This document shows positions 42,787 through 52,212 of a stretch of 64,000 nucleotides of DNA, piece by piece. The translations under genes were made by a program, and so were the position numbers. Positions within the stretch are counted from its first letter, which is position 1. Every line of letters begins with the position of its first letter. The DNA comes from JBIKWM01 sp044356305 (GTDB lineage Bacteria; Bacteroidota; Bacteroidia; UBA10329): the NCBI GenBank assembly GCA_044356305.1, contig JBIKWM010000001.1, positions 1-64,000 of the forward strand. Direction: 5' to 3'. Under the pieces are notes generated by a model. The model saw only the letters and a list, made by a program, of their open reading frames with translations, did no database searches and was not told where the DNA came from.

Positions 42787-43746
42787 CTATCTACAGGCAT
42801 TCTCAACCACCGTGGCCGCATTTTTATTACCCAAGCTGACGGCACGATTCCAGTCCCTACATGCCTCTTCCATCCTGCGAAGACGTGCGAATGCCATCCC
42901 TCGGTTGTAGTACAGTTCGCCATCATTTCTTTCTTTTCCGATCGCTTCGGTAAAGTATCGCTCTGCCTCCTCAAAACGTCCGGCACCGAAGCAGAAAAGA
43001 CCTTTGGCCGCCATGGGTTGGTGCGAAAAGGGATTCAGGACGGCTGCTCTTTCAAGGTCAACGAAGGCCTCGTTGGGCATGTTCCGAGCAAACAGGCACT
43101 TTGCCCTGCCCATCAACATATCAACTCTTGTTGAGTCCAATCGTAGGCCCTTTTCATAGTCACTCTGTGCCTTGACCGAATTGCCGCCTTTCAGGGCTAT
43201 CTCGGCTCTTTTAGCATATCCGTTAATGAACCAGTCGCCAACCTCGCCCAAGGCTTTGTCAATCTGCTTTGCCGCATCCACCAGGTTCCCTTCTTTCTAA
43301 TACTCAATAGCCCTACCATAGGCAACCTCCCAATCCTGAGGCCCCCCGTGCAAAATAAATCGAATGGGCAAGGTGAGACGCACAGGTACAAATTTGCCGG
43401 CTTTCGTTCCCGGCCTGTATCCAATTATGGTCTGCACCACTCGGATTGCCTCCTTATCGAGGATAGGATGACAGCCTTGAACCACATGCACCAGGCCAAC
43501 TGAACCATCCGATTCGACCACAAATCCCACATGTACCGTCCCGACAATACCACTTGACCGGGCTTCTTTGGGATAGGACAAATTCTTGGAGATGTAATTG
43601 AGAACTGCCTGATCACCTCCGGGATATTCAGGCATTATGATCAATTCTGATGAATCGGGAACCAAATCTGAATTGACTTCTGACTGTGCCATCGCCATGG
43701 CGAGGTTGAAGGAAAAAAGTAAAACAATACCACAGATTGATTTCAT
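42787..43746 (-). pseudogene. TonB-domain/TPR protein interrupted by one in-frame TAG
   Basis: The first part (43746 to 43297) has a signal peptide (ending AMAMAQ) and a TonB C-terminal fold: MPEYPGGDQAVLNYISKNLSYP, GTVHVGFVVESDGSVG, GCHPILDKEAIRVVQTI. It runs into VAYGRAIEY and a TAG at 43297-43299. The same frame continues at once with KEGNLVDAAKQIDKALGEV and three more TPR units to a second TAG at 42787. The TPR helix spans the stop, so this was one gene of about 320 residues, and the TAG most likely replaces a Tyr codon. Other genes here end in TAG, so TAG is a normal stop. A GTG at 43281 could restart the TPR part. Confidence 0.8.
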
Positions 43747-43835
43747 GATGCGGTTGTAATGATTGCCAATGGAAGTGGATAGTAACATTTACAATAGTGA
43801 CGAATAAGCCTTCTTTGCAAAGAGGCCTTCGACCA

Positions 43836-46800
43836 TCACATATTCCTCCTATACTGCCCCCCCACCTCAAACAGCGCATCGGTGATCTGCCCCAATGAAC
43901 ACGCCTTGGTCACGTCCATCAGCGTGTTGAACAGGTTGCCGTTCTGCACGGCCGTCTGCTGCAACTGCCGCAGCAGGGCGGGCGAGCGGTCGGCATTGGC
44001 GGTGTGCAGGTTGGCGAGCATGGCGATCTGGTACTGCTTCTCCTCCTCTGTGGCGCGGATTACCTCCTTGGGCAGGATGGTGGGCGAGCCCTTGCTGCTG
44101 AGGAAGGTGTTGACGCCTATGATGGGGAATTCGCCCGTGTGTTTAAGCGTCTCGTAGTAGAGGCTTTCCTCCTGGATGCGGCTGCGCTGGTACATGGTCT
44201 CCATGGCGCCCAGCACGCCCCCGCGCTCGGTGATGCGGTCGAATTCTGAGAGCACGGCCTCTTCCACGAGTTCGGTCAGCTCCTCGATGATGAACGCTCC
44301 CTGTAGCGCGTTCTCGTTCTTGGCGAGGCCCAGCTCGCGGTTGATGATGAGCTGGATGGCCATGGCCCTGCGCACGCTCTCCTCGGTGGGCGTGGTGATG
44401 GCCTCATCGTAGGCATTAGTGTGCAGCGAGTTGCAGTTGTCGTAGATGGCATAAAGCGCCTGCAGCGTGGTGCGGATGTCATTAAAATCGATCTCCTGTG
44501 CGTGGAGGCTGCGGCCGCTGGTTTGAATGTGGTATTTGAGCATCTGGCTGCGCTCATCGGCACCGTATTTCTCTTTCATGGCCTTGGCCCAGATGCGCCT
44601 CGACACGCGGCCGATGACCGCATATTCCGGGTCGATGCCGTTGCTGAAGAAGAAGCTGAGGTTGGGCCCGAAGGCGTTGATGTCCATGCCCCGGCTCAGG
44701 TAATACTCCACGAAGGTGAAGCCGTTGGCGAGGGTGAATGCAAGCTGCGAGATGGGATTGGCGCCCGCCTCGGCAATGTGGTAGCCGCTGATGCTCACCG
44801 AATAGAAGTTGCGCACCTTACGGGTGATGAAATACTCCTGCACATCGCCCATGAAGCGCAGCGCGAACTCCGTGCTGAAGATGCAGGTGTTCTGCGCCTG
44901 ATCCTCCTTGAGGATGTCGGCCTGCACTGTGCCGCGTACTTTGCTCAGCGCATCGGCTTTGATTTTTTTATAAACATTTAAAGGAAGGACTTCATCGCCC
45001 GTCAATCCTAGCAGCATTAGACCGAGGCCGCTATTTCCTTCGGGAAGTTCGCCCTGATAGGCCGGCCTTGCGATTCCTTTATTATCAAACTTTACACGTT
45101 TACACTTTTCCACCTCACCCTCCAGCTCGTTGGCGCGGATGTACTTTTCGCACTCCTGGTCAATGGCTGCGTTCATGAAGAAACCGAGTAACATGGGCGC
45201 GGGGCCGTTGATGGTCATGCTCACCGAGGTCATCGGGTTGGTGAGGTCGAAGCCTGAGTAGAGTTTCTTGGCATCATCGAGGCAGCAGATGCTTACGCCC
45301 GAGTTGCCGATCTTGCCGTAGATGTCGGGGCGCAGATGCGGGTCGTTGCCGTAAAGGGTCACGCTGTCGAAGGCTGTGCTGAGGCGTTTGGCTGACATGC
45401 CGAGGCTCACATAGTGGAACCTGCGGTTGGTGCGCTCCGGGCCGCCCTCACCAGCAAACATCCGGGTGGGATCCTCGCCTTCTCTTTTGAAAGGATAGAT
45501 GCCAGAGGTGTAAGGGAAACTGCCTGGGACGTTCTCTTGCAAAAGCCACCTGAGCTGATCGCCCCAACTGCGGAACTTCGGAGTGGCGACCTTGGGTATC
45601 TGCAAGTGGCTCAGGCTCTCGGTGTGGGTCTTCACCTTGATCTCCTTGTCGCGCACCTTGAAGATGTAGTGCTCGTCCTTGTAGCGTTGGGCTTCCTTGG
45701 GCCAGCCTTCTATCAGCAACCAGTTCTTGGGGTCGAGGTCGAGTTTTATCCTGTCAAACTCCGCACTCAGCACCTTTTTTATCTCCTCGCTTTCAATGGT
45801 CTCAATGGAACGATGAATGGAATACAGCCTATCCGCCACTTCGGCCTGCTGGGCCACCCATTTGTCGTAGCTGCGGTTGTTCTCCGAGATTTCTGATAGG
45901 TAGCGTGTTCGCTGAGGCGGGATGATGTAGATCTTCTCGCTCATCTCGCCCGAAAGCGAAAAGGTGCTCTTGAGGTCAGCGCCTGTCTTCTCCACCAGCT
46001 TGTCCATGATGGCCCTGTAGAGCGTGTTGGTGCCCGGGTCGTTGAACTGGCTGGCGATGGTGCCGTGCACGGGGATGTCCTCGTCCTTTGCATCCCAAAG
46101 CCGGTGGTTGCGCCTGTACTGCTTCTTTACATCTCGGATGGCATCGAGTGCGCCCCGCTTGTCGAACTTGTTGATGGCCACGATGTCGGCAAAGTCGAGC
46201 ATGTCAATCTTCTCCAACTGCGTGGCGGCACCGAACTCAGGGGTCATCACGTAGAGGCTCACATCGCTGTGGTCAAGGATCTCGGTATCGCTCTGCCCGA
46301 TGCCTGATGTTTCGAGGATGATGAGGTCATATTGCGCAGCCTTGAGGATGTCAACGGCCTCCTGCACGTGCTTGCTGAGCGCAAGATTGCTTTGCCGAGT
46401 AGCAAGCGAACGCATATACACCCGTGGGTTGCGGATGGCGTTCATCCGGATCCTGTCACCCAAAAGGGCCCCGCCTGTCTTCCTTTTCGATGGATCAACA
46501 GAAACAATGGCCAAGGTCTTCTCCGGGAAATCGAGCAGGAACCTGCGCACAAGCTCATCGACCATTGAAGACTTGCCCGCACCGCCCGTGCCGGTTATTC
46601 CCAGCACCGGGGTTTTTGATTTGGCCGAAACCTCGCGCACCTTATCCAGTGCCGTGCCGCTGAGCTCGGGGCTGTTCTCGGCAACTGAGATGAGCCGCGC
46701 GATGGCGGGCCAGCTTTTGGTGGCCAGTTGCCCCGCATCAACCGTGGCATCGGTGCCCAAAGCGAAATCGCATTTCGCAACCATATCGTTTATCATCCCT

Positions 46801-47198
46801 TGCAGCCCCATCGCCCGGCCATCGTCCGGGTGATAGATGCGGGCGATGCCGTAGTCCTGCAGTTCTGCGATCTCGGAGGGCAGGATGGTTCCGCCACCGC
46901 CCCCGAAAATCTTGATGTGCCCCGCGCCCTTCTTCTTCAGCAGGTCGAACATGTACTTGAAATACTCCATGTGCCCACCCTGATAGCTGGTCATGGCAAT
47001 GGCGTGGGCGTCCTCCTGTATGGCGCAGTTCACCACCTCCTCCACGCTGCGGTCGTGGCCTAAGTGAATCACCTCGACACCCGTGCTCTGGATGATCCTG
47101 CGCATGATGTTGATGGCCGCATCGTGCCCATCGAACAGGCTGGCTGCGGTGACTATGCGGATCTTGTGCTTGGGGATGTATGGCTGGGCCTCCTGCAT
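43836..47198 (-). CDS. icmF: IcmF-type fused acyl-CoA mutase
   Basis: This is a B12-dependent mutase in which all parts are fused (about 1120 residues from the ATG at 47198). The order is B12-binding domain (1-130: IVTAASLFDGHDAAIN, then FGGGGGTILPSEIAEL), MeaB/MeaI-like GTPase chaperone (Walker A GITGTGGAGKSS; later DxVAINKFDKRGALDA-like) and the mutase TIM barrel (YTSGIYPFKREGEDPTRMFAGEGGPERTNRRFHY). Such fusions interconvert isobutyryl- and n-butyryl-CoA; methylmalonyl-CoA or pivalyl-CoA are possible substrates. The start at 47198 is favoured because a TATTTTCG element lies at 47224-47231, between it and the ATG at 47243. Its 3' end is duplicated at 42611-42761. Confidence 0.93.
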   Translation of the reverse strand: MQEAQPYIPKHKIRIVTAASLFDGHDAAINIMRRIIQSTGVEVIHLGHDRSVEEVVNCAIQEDAHAIAMTSYQGGHMEYFKYMFDLLKKKGAGHIKIFGGGGGTILPSEIAELQDYGIARIYHPDDGRAMGLQGMINDMVAKCDFALGTDATVDAGQLATKSWPAIARLISVAENSPELSGTALDKVREVSAKSKTPVLGITGTGGAGKSSMVDELVRRFLLDFPEKTLAIVSVDPSKRKTGGALLGDRIRMNAIRNPRVYMRSLATRQSNLALSKHVQEAVDILKAAQYDLIILETSGIGQSDTEILDHSDVSLYVMTPEFGAATQLEKIDMLDFADIVAINKFDKRGALDAIRDVKKQYRRNHRLWDAKDEDIPVHGTIASQFNDPGTNTLYRAIMDKLVEKTGADLKSTFSLSGEMSEKIYIIPPQRTRYLSEISENNRSYDKWVAQQAEVADRLYSIHRSIETIESEEIKKVLSAEFDRIKLDLDPKNWLLIEGWPKEAQRYKDEHYIFKVRDKEIKVKTHTESLSHLQIPKVATPKFRSWGDQLRWLLQENVPGSFPYTSGIYPFKREGEDPTRMFAGEGGPERTNRRFHYVSLGMSAKRLSTAFDSVTLYGNDPHLRPDIYGKIGNSGVSICCLDDAKKLYSGFDLTNPMTSVSMTINGPAPMLLGFFMNAAIDQECEKYIRANELEGEVEKCKRVKFDNKGIARPAYQGELPEGNSGLGLMLLGLTGDEVLPLNVYKKIKADALSKVRGTVQADILKEDQAQNTCIFSTEFALRFMGDVQEYFITRKVRNFYSVSISGYHIAEAGANPISQLAFTLANGFTFVEYYLSRGMDINAFGPNLSFFFSNGIDPEYAVIGRVSRRIWAKAMKEKYGADERSQMLKYHIQTSGRSLHAQEIDFNDIRTTLQALYAIYDNCNSLHTNAYDEAITTPTEESVRRAMAIQLIINRELGLAKNENALQGAFIIEELTELVEEAVLSEFDRITERGGVLGAMETMYQRSRIQEESLYYETLKHTGEFPIIGVNTFLSSKGSPTILPKEVIRATEEEKQYQIAMLANLHTANADRSPALLRQLQQTAVQNGNLFNTLMDVTKACSLGQITDALFEVGGQYRRNM

Positions 47199-47223
47199 GG
47201 CGGGGTGCGTATTTAAGGAAGCG

Positions 47224-47231
47224 CGAAAATA
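47224..47231 (-). promoter_or_regulatory. -7 element TATTTTCG of icmF
   Basis: On the minus strand TATTTTCGC lies 26 bp before the ATG at 47198 and inside the longer possible reading frame, which argues for the shorter protein. Confidence 0.5.
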
Positions 47232-47253
47232 GCCTGTGGGCATCGGGCCCCGT

Positions 47254-47261
47254 TATCTTCG
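47254..47261 (+). promoter_or_regulatory. -7 element TATCTTCG of the symporter gene
   Basis: TATCTTCG ends 4 bp before the GTG at 47266, so the transcript would be leaderless. It is arranged back to back with the icmF promoter. Confidence 0.5.
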
Positions 47262-47265
47262 GCCC

Positions 47266-48753
47266 GTGCAGCCGTGGCTCATATTCGGGGTGATTACAGC
47301 GTACTTCCTGTTGCTGCTTGTCATATCAGCCGTCACCTCGCGCAAGGCAACCAACGATTCGTATTTCCGTGCGGGCCGCTCAGCCCATTGGATGCTCGTT
47401 GCGTTCGGCATGGTGGGCACATCGCTTAGCGGGGTCACTTTCATATCGGTGCCCGGCACCGTGGGCACCGACCACTTCTTCTATTTCCAGGTGGTGCTGG
47501 GCTACTTCATCGGCTACTTTGTGGTGGCCTATGTGCTGCTGCCGCTCTACTATCGGCTCAATCTGACAAGCATCTACTATTACCTGGAGCACCGGTTCGG
47601 GCGCCCGGCCTACCTCACCGGAGCTGGCCTGTTCATTGTGTCGCGCACGTTGGGCGCCACGCTAAGGCTCTATCTGGTCATTAACGTGCTGCAGCTTTTC
47701 GTGCTCAGTCCGCTGGGTTTCGCGCCCATGCTGATGGGGCACGATGTCTCCTTCCATCTGGCCGCGCTATTCATCCTGCTCATGATCCTGGCCTACACTT
47801 ATCAGGGCGGGGTTAAGACCATAGTGTGGACTGACACCCTACAGACCCTATTCATGCTGCTGGCCCTGGTGGTATGCGTGGGGTACATCTTATCGCATCT
47901 TGGCCTGTCGGTGGGCGATGCATGGGCCACCCTGAGCGACCGCGGATACACACAGATATTCAATCCGGCCTGGCAACAGAAGAGTTTCTGGCTCAAGCAC
48001 ATCCTGGGCGGGGCGTTCATCACCATCACCATGACTGGCATGGACCAGGAGATGATGCAGAAGAACATCAGCGTGCGCACGCTGGCCGACTCTCAGAAAA
48101 ACATGGTCACTTTCAGTTTCATACTGGTGATGGTGAACCTCCTCTTTCTTGTCCTTGGCGGTCTGCTCTACGTCTATGCCGGGGCCAACGGCCTGACGGT
48201 GGCCAACGATGACCTGTTTCCCACCATTGCGCTGCAGCACCTGCCTCCGGTCATCGGCATCATCTTCATAGTTGGGCTGGTGAGTGCACTTTTCCCATCG
48301 GCCGATGGGGCCATCACGGCCCTCACATCAAGCTTCTGCATAGACATACTTGGCATTCAGCGCAACGGCATGCTCGCTGAGGAGCAGCGCGTGAACACAC
48401 GCAAGCGGGTGCATCTGGCCTTCGCGCTTCTGTTCCTTATCATGGTCTTCATATTTAAGTGGCTGGACAACAAGCAGATCATTGGTATACTGCTCACCAT
48501 TGCCGGGTACACCTATGGTCCACTTCTGGGCCTGTTTGCCTTTGGGATGATCACCAAGCGGCAACTCACGGGCTGGGCCGCACCGGTGGCATGCCTCGTT
48601 GCCCCGGCCCTGTGCTGGGTGATTGATGCGCAGGCTCCGACCCTGCTGGGCGGCTACCGCTTCGGATTTGAACTGCTGATACTCAACGGCACACTCACCT
48701 TCATGGGCCTGTTGGCCCTTTCGCGTCCATCGCATGGGCACACAGCACACTAA
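47266..48753 (+). CDS. Sodium:solute symporter family transporter
   Basis: The protein is about 495 residues with about 13 membrane helices. It fits the SSS/LeuT-fold family: NDSYFRAGRSAHWMLVAFGMVGTSLSGVTFISVPG is the typical helix 1 and 2 region, and GMDQEMMQKNISVRTLADSQKNM a typical loop. The substrate cannot be told. GTG at 47266 was chosen because it starts a compact N-terminal helix (QPWLIFGVITAYFLLL) right behind a -7 element. A GTG at 47236 would precede the promoter. The 3' end overlaps the next gene by 20 bp. Confidence 0.9.
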   Translation: MQPWLIFGVITAYFLLLLVISAVTSRKATNDSYFRAGRSAHWMLVAFGMVGTSLSGVTFISVPGTVGTDHFFYFQVVLGYFIGYFVVAYVLLPLYYRLNLTSIYYYLEHRFGRPAYLTGAGLFIVSRTLGATLRLYLVINVLQLFVLSPLGFAPMLMGHDVSFHLAALFILLMILAYTYQGGVKTIVWTDTLQTLFMLLALVVCVGYILSHLGLSVGDAWATLSDRGYTQIFNPAWQQKSFWLKHILGGAFITITMTGMDQEMMQKNISVRTLADSQKNMVTFSFILVMVNLLFLVLGGLLYVYAGANGLTVANDDLFPTIALQHLPPVIGIIFIVGLVSALFPSADGAITALTSSFCIDILGIQRNGMLAEEQRVNTRKRVHLAFALLFLIMVFIFKWLDNKQIIGILLTIAGYTYGPLLGLFAFGMITKRQLTGWAAPVACLVAPALCWVIDAQAPTLLGGYRFGFELLILNGTLTFMGLLALSRPSHGHTAH

Positions 48754-49027
48754 GAAATGTCCGGCCTGCGGCCAATGGGGCCCGTGGCAGCAGCGCGACA
48801 CCGACCGCTGCACCCACTGCGGTGCGCTGCTCGACCCCCGTTCGCTCCAGGAGCGCGAGGACCGCGAGGAGTATGAGCGCAAGCACAAAGAGGATTCGTT
48901 CTTCACGCCCCGCGCTACCGATGGGGTGCTGATGCGCATAACGCGCAAAGTGGCCTTTGCGGCCTATATCGTGTACACGGCCGTGGTGGCGTTCATCATG
49001 TACATTGTGACGAGTCTGGTGGGCTGA
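48734..49027 (+). CDS. Small zinc-ribbon membrane protein
   Basis: The 97-residue protein begins with a zinc ribbon (CPAC at residues 9-12, CTHC at about 26-29). A charged helix (LQEREDREEYERKHKED) and one C-terminal membrane helix (FAAYIVYTAVVAFIMYIVTSL) follow. It overlaps the symporter gene by 20 bp and the next gene by TGATG, so it is co-translated. Function unknown. Confidence 0.75.
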   Translation: MGTQHTKKCPACGQWGPWQQRDTDRCTHCGALLDPRSLQEREDREEYERKHKEDSFFTPRATDGVLMRITRKVAFAAYIVYTAVVAFIMYIVTSLVG

Positions 49028-49359
49028 TGCACCTGCGCCACCCTGTGTTTCTGGTCATGGTGTTGCTATATGCCTTTCTGCGGGCCATGTCTGCGTGCGG
49101 GACCATTTTACCACTTCACGGCCACCTCACCGATGTGCTTTGCATGCCCGTGGTGCTTACCCTGGGCCAAAGTGCGGGGCGCCTTGTGGCCCCGGGATTC
49201 AGAGTGGGGCCCCTGTTGGCGTGGGCCACCTGCGCGGCCTTCGCCCTGTGGTTCGAGTGGCTGTTGCCCCGCACCGACCCGCGCCACACGGCCGATGTGC
49301 TGGATGTGGCCTGCTACGCTGCAGGCACCTATGCCTTCGGGCTGCTCAACAGCCGCTGA
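49027..49359 (+). CDS. Small membrane protein of unknown function
   Basis: The 110-residue protein has about three hydrophobic segments (VFLVMVLLYAFL, LLAWATCAAFALWFEW, VACYAAGTYAFGLL). The DVLDVACYAAGTYAFGL ending resembles VanZ-like or magnesium-chelatase-neighbour small membrane proteins, but not enough to assign. It starts inside the stop codon of the zinc-ribbon gene. Confidence 0.65.
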   Translation: MHLRHPVFLVMVLLYAFLRAMSACGTILPLHGHLTDVLCMPVVLTLGQSAGRLVAPGFRVGPLLAWATCAAFALWFEWLLPRTDPRHTADVLDVACYAAGTYAFGLLNSR

Positions 49360-49672
49360 CAGGCGAGTGTCGCCTCCTTAGGCCTTTGTCTTCACAGCTG
49401 CGTCATACGGATGCCCTCCGGTCCGGTCGAAGTGACCAGCCTAAGCGATTACACCCAAAGGGCCATGAGCGCGGGACTTAGCCCGAAGGCTGGGGGCCGG
49501 GCCTTGTGCCTCACATGATTCGCAGCGCAATGTTTCAGGGGCCGCTCTTTCCGTAGGAGAGGCAAATATGTGAATACCCTTTCCTTAAGGTCTCTGGCCA
49601 AAGTTCAAAATTGAAAAAGCCTGTTCCGGAGTTCGGAACAGGCTTCATAATTCTCAGTTACACGAAGTATCA
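49360..49672. other. Gene-free spacer between convergent transcripts
   Basis: About 310 bp separate the small membrane gene from the end of atpG. Apart from the terminator at 49617-49645 I see no gene, promoter or repeat in it. Confidence 0.5.
49617..49645. terminator. Terminator of the atp operon
   Basis: AAGCCTGTTCCG (49617-49628) and CGGAACAGGCTT (49634-49645) form a perfect 12-bp stem with a 5-base loop. On the minus strand it is followed by TTTTC, giving a rho-independent terminator 27 bp after the atpG stop. Confidence 0.85.
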
Positions 49673-50542
49673 TCACCCATCCTCGAGGGCAGCGGCACCG
49701 CCCACTATCTCAAGTATCTCTTTGGTGATATTGGCCTGCCGTGCCTTGTTATAGCTGATCTTGAGTTCCTTCAGCATGTCGGTGGCATTGTCGGTAGCCT
49801 TGTGCATGGCCGTCATACGCGCACCATGTTCAGAGGCATTGCTGTCGAGCACGGCTTTGTACAGTTGCACTTTGAGTGAACGTGGAATGAGGTCTTCCAC
49901 AATCTCGGCCTTGGCAGGTTCAAAAATGTAATCGCCAGTCGATTTCTTGGTTGTAGCCTGCGGTGGGGGTACGGGCAGGAACTGCTCTTGCATGGTGCGC
50001 TGCACGGCCGCATTCACAAACTGGTTGTAAACGACATCAACCCTGTCAAACTCGCCTGCCAGATAGCCGTCCATGATGCGCTGGGCTATTGGGGCCACGG
50101 CATCAAAACTCAGATTGTCATACACCTCGTTATGCATGCCTATCACGTTAACGCCCCTTCGTTTCACGGCCTCAGCACCCTTTTTTCCGATGGCTATCAC
50201 GGTCACATCCTTACCGGCATACTCATCGGCCAATAAGGAGAACACTTTCTTTGCAATGTTCGAATTGAATCCTCCGCAAAGGCCGCGGTTCGAACTTACC
50301 ACCACCAACAGCACTTTACTGCCCTCGCGTGGGGTGCTGAATGCACCACCCTCGCTGCTATCCAATGTGGCCGTCAGGTTCTGCAGTATCTCGCGCAGCT
50401 TGCCAGCGTAGGGCCTCATGCGGATGATGGCATCCTGAGCCCTGCGCAGCTTGGCAGCGCTCACCATTTTCATGGCGCTAGTAATCTGCCGGGTGCTCTG
50501 CACCGACACTATCCGCTCGCGTACCTCTTTTAATCCGGCCAT
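49673..50542 (-). CDS. atpG: ATP synthase gamma subunit
   Basis: The 289-residue central rotor stalk has the conserved start LKEVRERIVSVQSTRQITSAMKMVSAAKLRRAQ and the C-terminal ASEHGARMTAMHKATDNA ... LKISYNKARQANITKEILEIV. It is the last gene of the cluster, 36 bp after atpA, and is followed by the terminator hairpin. Confidence 0.97.
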   Translation of the reverse strand: MAGLKEVRERIVSVQSTRQITSAMKMVSAAKLRRAQDAIIRMRPYAGKLREILQNLTATLDSSEGGAFSTPREGSKVLLVVVSSNRGLCGGFNSNIAKKVFSLLADEYAGKDVTVIAIGKKGAEAVKRRGVNVIGMHNEVYDNLSFDAVAPIAQRIMDGYLAGEFDRVDVVYNQFVNAAVQRTMQEQFLPVPPPQATTKKSTGDYIFEPAKAEIVEDLIPRSLKVQLYKAVLDSNASEHGARMTAMHKATDNATDMLKELKISYNKARQANITKEILEIVGGAAALEDG

Positions 50543-50578
50543 GATTCTATAGGTGAGAATCGGTCAGTTAGACCAGTC

Positions 50579-52159
50579 TTATTTGCGGTACTTGGCAGTA
50601 AGTTCCTTACAGGCAGACTCCAACACACCTGTGATCTCGTCATTGATCTGTCCCTTGCGGATCAGGTCGAGCGTATCGCGGTGTTTAGCATCCAAGTAAT
50701 CAAGGTACTCGCCTTGGAATTCGCGCACTTTGTTCACTGGCACATCAATCAACAGGCCCTTGGTGCCAAGGTAAATGATAGCCACCTGCTTCTCAACCGC
50801 TACAGGCGAGTATTGACCCTGCTTCAGGATCTCAACGTTGCGCTTACCTTTTTCCAGTACCGATTTGGTAGCGGCATCAAGGTCAGAACCGAATTTGGCG
50901 AACGCCTCAAGCTCGCGGTACTGGGCCTGATCAAGTTTCAATGTTCCAGCCACTTTCTTCATCGATTTGATCTGAGCGTTACCGCCCACACGGCTCACCG
51001 AAATACCTACGTTGATGGCAGGTCGCACTCCGCTGTTGAACAGGTTCGATTCGAGGAAGATCTGCCCATCGGTGATAGAGATCACGTTGGTGGGAATGTA
51101 AGCAGAAACGTCACCGGCCTGAGTCTCAATGATCGGGAGAGCAGTGAGCGAACCACCACCTTTTACTATGTGACGGATACTCTCTGGCAGGTCGTTCATG
51201 TTCTTGGCCACGCTGTCGTCTGCTATCACTTTGGCAGCGCGCTCTAGTAGGCGGCTGTGGAGGTAGAACACGTCACCGGGATAAGCCTCACGACCTGGGG
51301 GCCTGCGCAGCAGAAGCGATACTTCGCGGTAGGCCACCGCCTGCTTAGAAAGGTCATCATACACGATCAGGGCCGGACGGCCGGTGTCGCGGAAGAACTC
51401 ACCTATGGCAGCACCAGCAAACGGAGCGTAGAACTGCAACGGTGCAGGGTCTGATGCCGAGGCCGAAACAATCACCGTATAAGGCATTGCACCGGCATCT
51501 TCAAGAATCTTCACGATGCCGGCAACAGTAGAGCCCTTCTGTCCGCACGCCACATAGATGCAGAAGACGGGCTCACCACGGTCATAGAATTCCTTTTGGT
51601 TGATGATGGTGTCGATGCAAACGGCTGTCTTTCCCGTTTGACGGTCACCGATTACCAGCTCCCGCTGCCCACGGCCCACTGGAATCATGGCATCGATGGC
51701 CTTGATACCGGTCTGAAGCGGCTCATTCACCGGTTGGCGGAAAATTACCCCTGGGGCCTTGCGCTCGATGGGCATTTCATAGAGCTCGCCCTTCAATGGT
51801 CCTTTGCCATCAATGGGTTCCCCCAGCGTGTTCACCACACGTCCCAACATGCCCTCGCCCACTTTAATAGAGGCAATGCGACCAGTGCGCTTTGCAGTGC
51901 TGCCCTCGTGAATATCAGCGGCCACACCGAGCAATACCGCGCCCACGTTGTCCTCCTCCAAGTTGAGGACGATGCCACGCAGGCCGTTCTCAAACTCGAT
52001 GAGCTCACCGCTCTGCACATTGCTCAGGCCGTAGATGCGAGCAATACCGTCACCTACCTGAAGTACGGTTCCCACCTCGTTCAGCTCGGCCTCGGTCTTG
52101 AAGCCCGAAAGCTGCTCTCTCAGTATACCTGAGATCTCTGCTGGTTTAATTTCTGCCAT
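50579..52159 (-). CDS. atpA: ATP synthase alpha subunit
   Basis: The 526-residue F1 subunit carries the P-loop GDRQTGKTA, the ALPIIETQAGDVSAYIPTNVISITDGQIFLE segment and the arginine-finger region GISVSRVGGNAQIK. It forms the non-catalytic sites of the alpha3beta3 head. The beta and epsilon genes are not in this window; in many Bacteroidota they form a separate locus. Confidence 0.98.
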   Translation of the reverse strand: MAEIKPAEISGILREQLSGFKTEAELNEVGTVLQVGDGIARIYGLSNVQSGELIEFENGLRGIVLNLEEDNVGAVLLGVAADIHEGSTAKRTGRIASIKVGEGMLGRVVNTLGEPIDGKGPLKGELYEMPIERKAPGVIFRQPVNEPLQTGIKAIDAMIPVGRGQRELVIGDRQTGKTAVCIDTIINQKEFYDRGEPVFCIYVACGQKGSTVAGIVKILEDAGAMPYTVIVSASASDPAPLQFYAPFAGAAIGEFFRDTGRPALIVYDDLSKQAVAYREVSLLLRRPPGREAYPGDVFYLHSRLLERAAKVIADDSVAKNMNDLPESIRHIVKGGGSLTALPIIETQAGDVSAYIPTNVISITDGQIFLESNLFNSGVRPAINVGISVSRVGGNAQIKSMKKVAGTLKLDQAQYRELEAFAKFGSDLDAATKSVLEKGKRNVEILKQGQYSPVAVEKQVAIIYLGTKGLLIDVPVNKVREFQGEYLDYLDAKHRDTLDLIRKGQINDEITGVLESACKELTAKYRK

Positions 52160-52212
52160 GACCTATGAGAAGTTCAAAGTTTATGATTCAACGTTCAAAT
52201 TGACGAATCGGA

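Noticed and set aside
42787..43299. Reassignment of TAG to an amino acid
   Set aside because: sufB, sufD and others end in TAG at the expected length, so TAG is a normal stop. The interruption is best seen as a mutation.
47199..47243. Longer start for icmF at 47243
   Set aside because: It would place the TATTTTCG promoter element inside the gene and add 15 residues not typical of the B12-binding domain.
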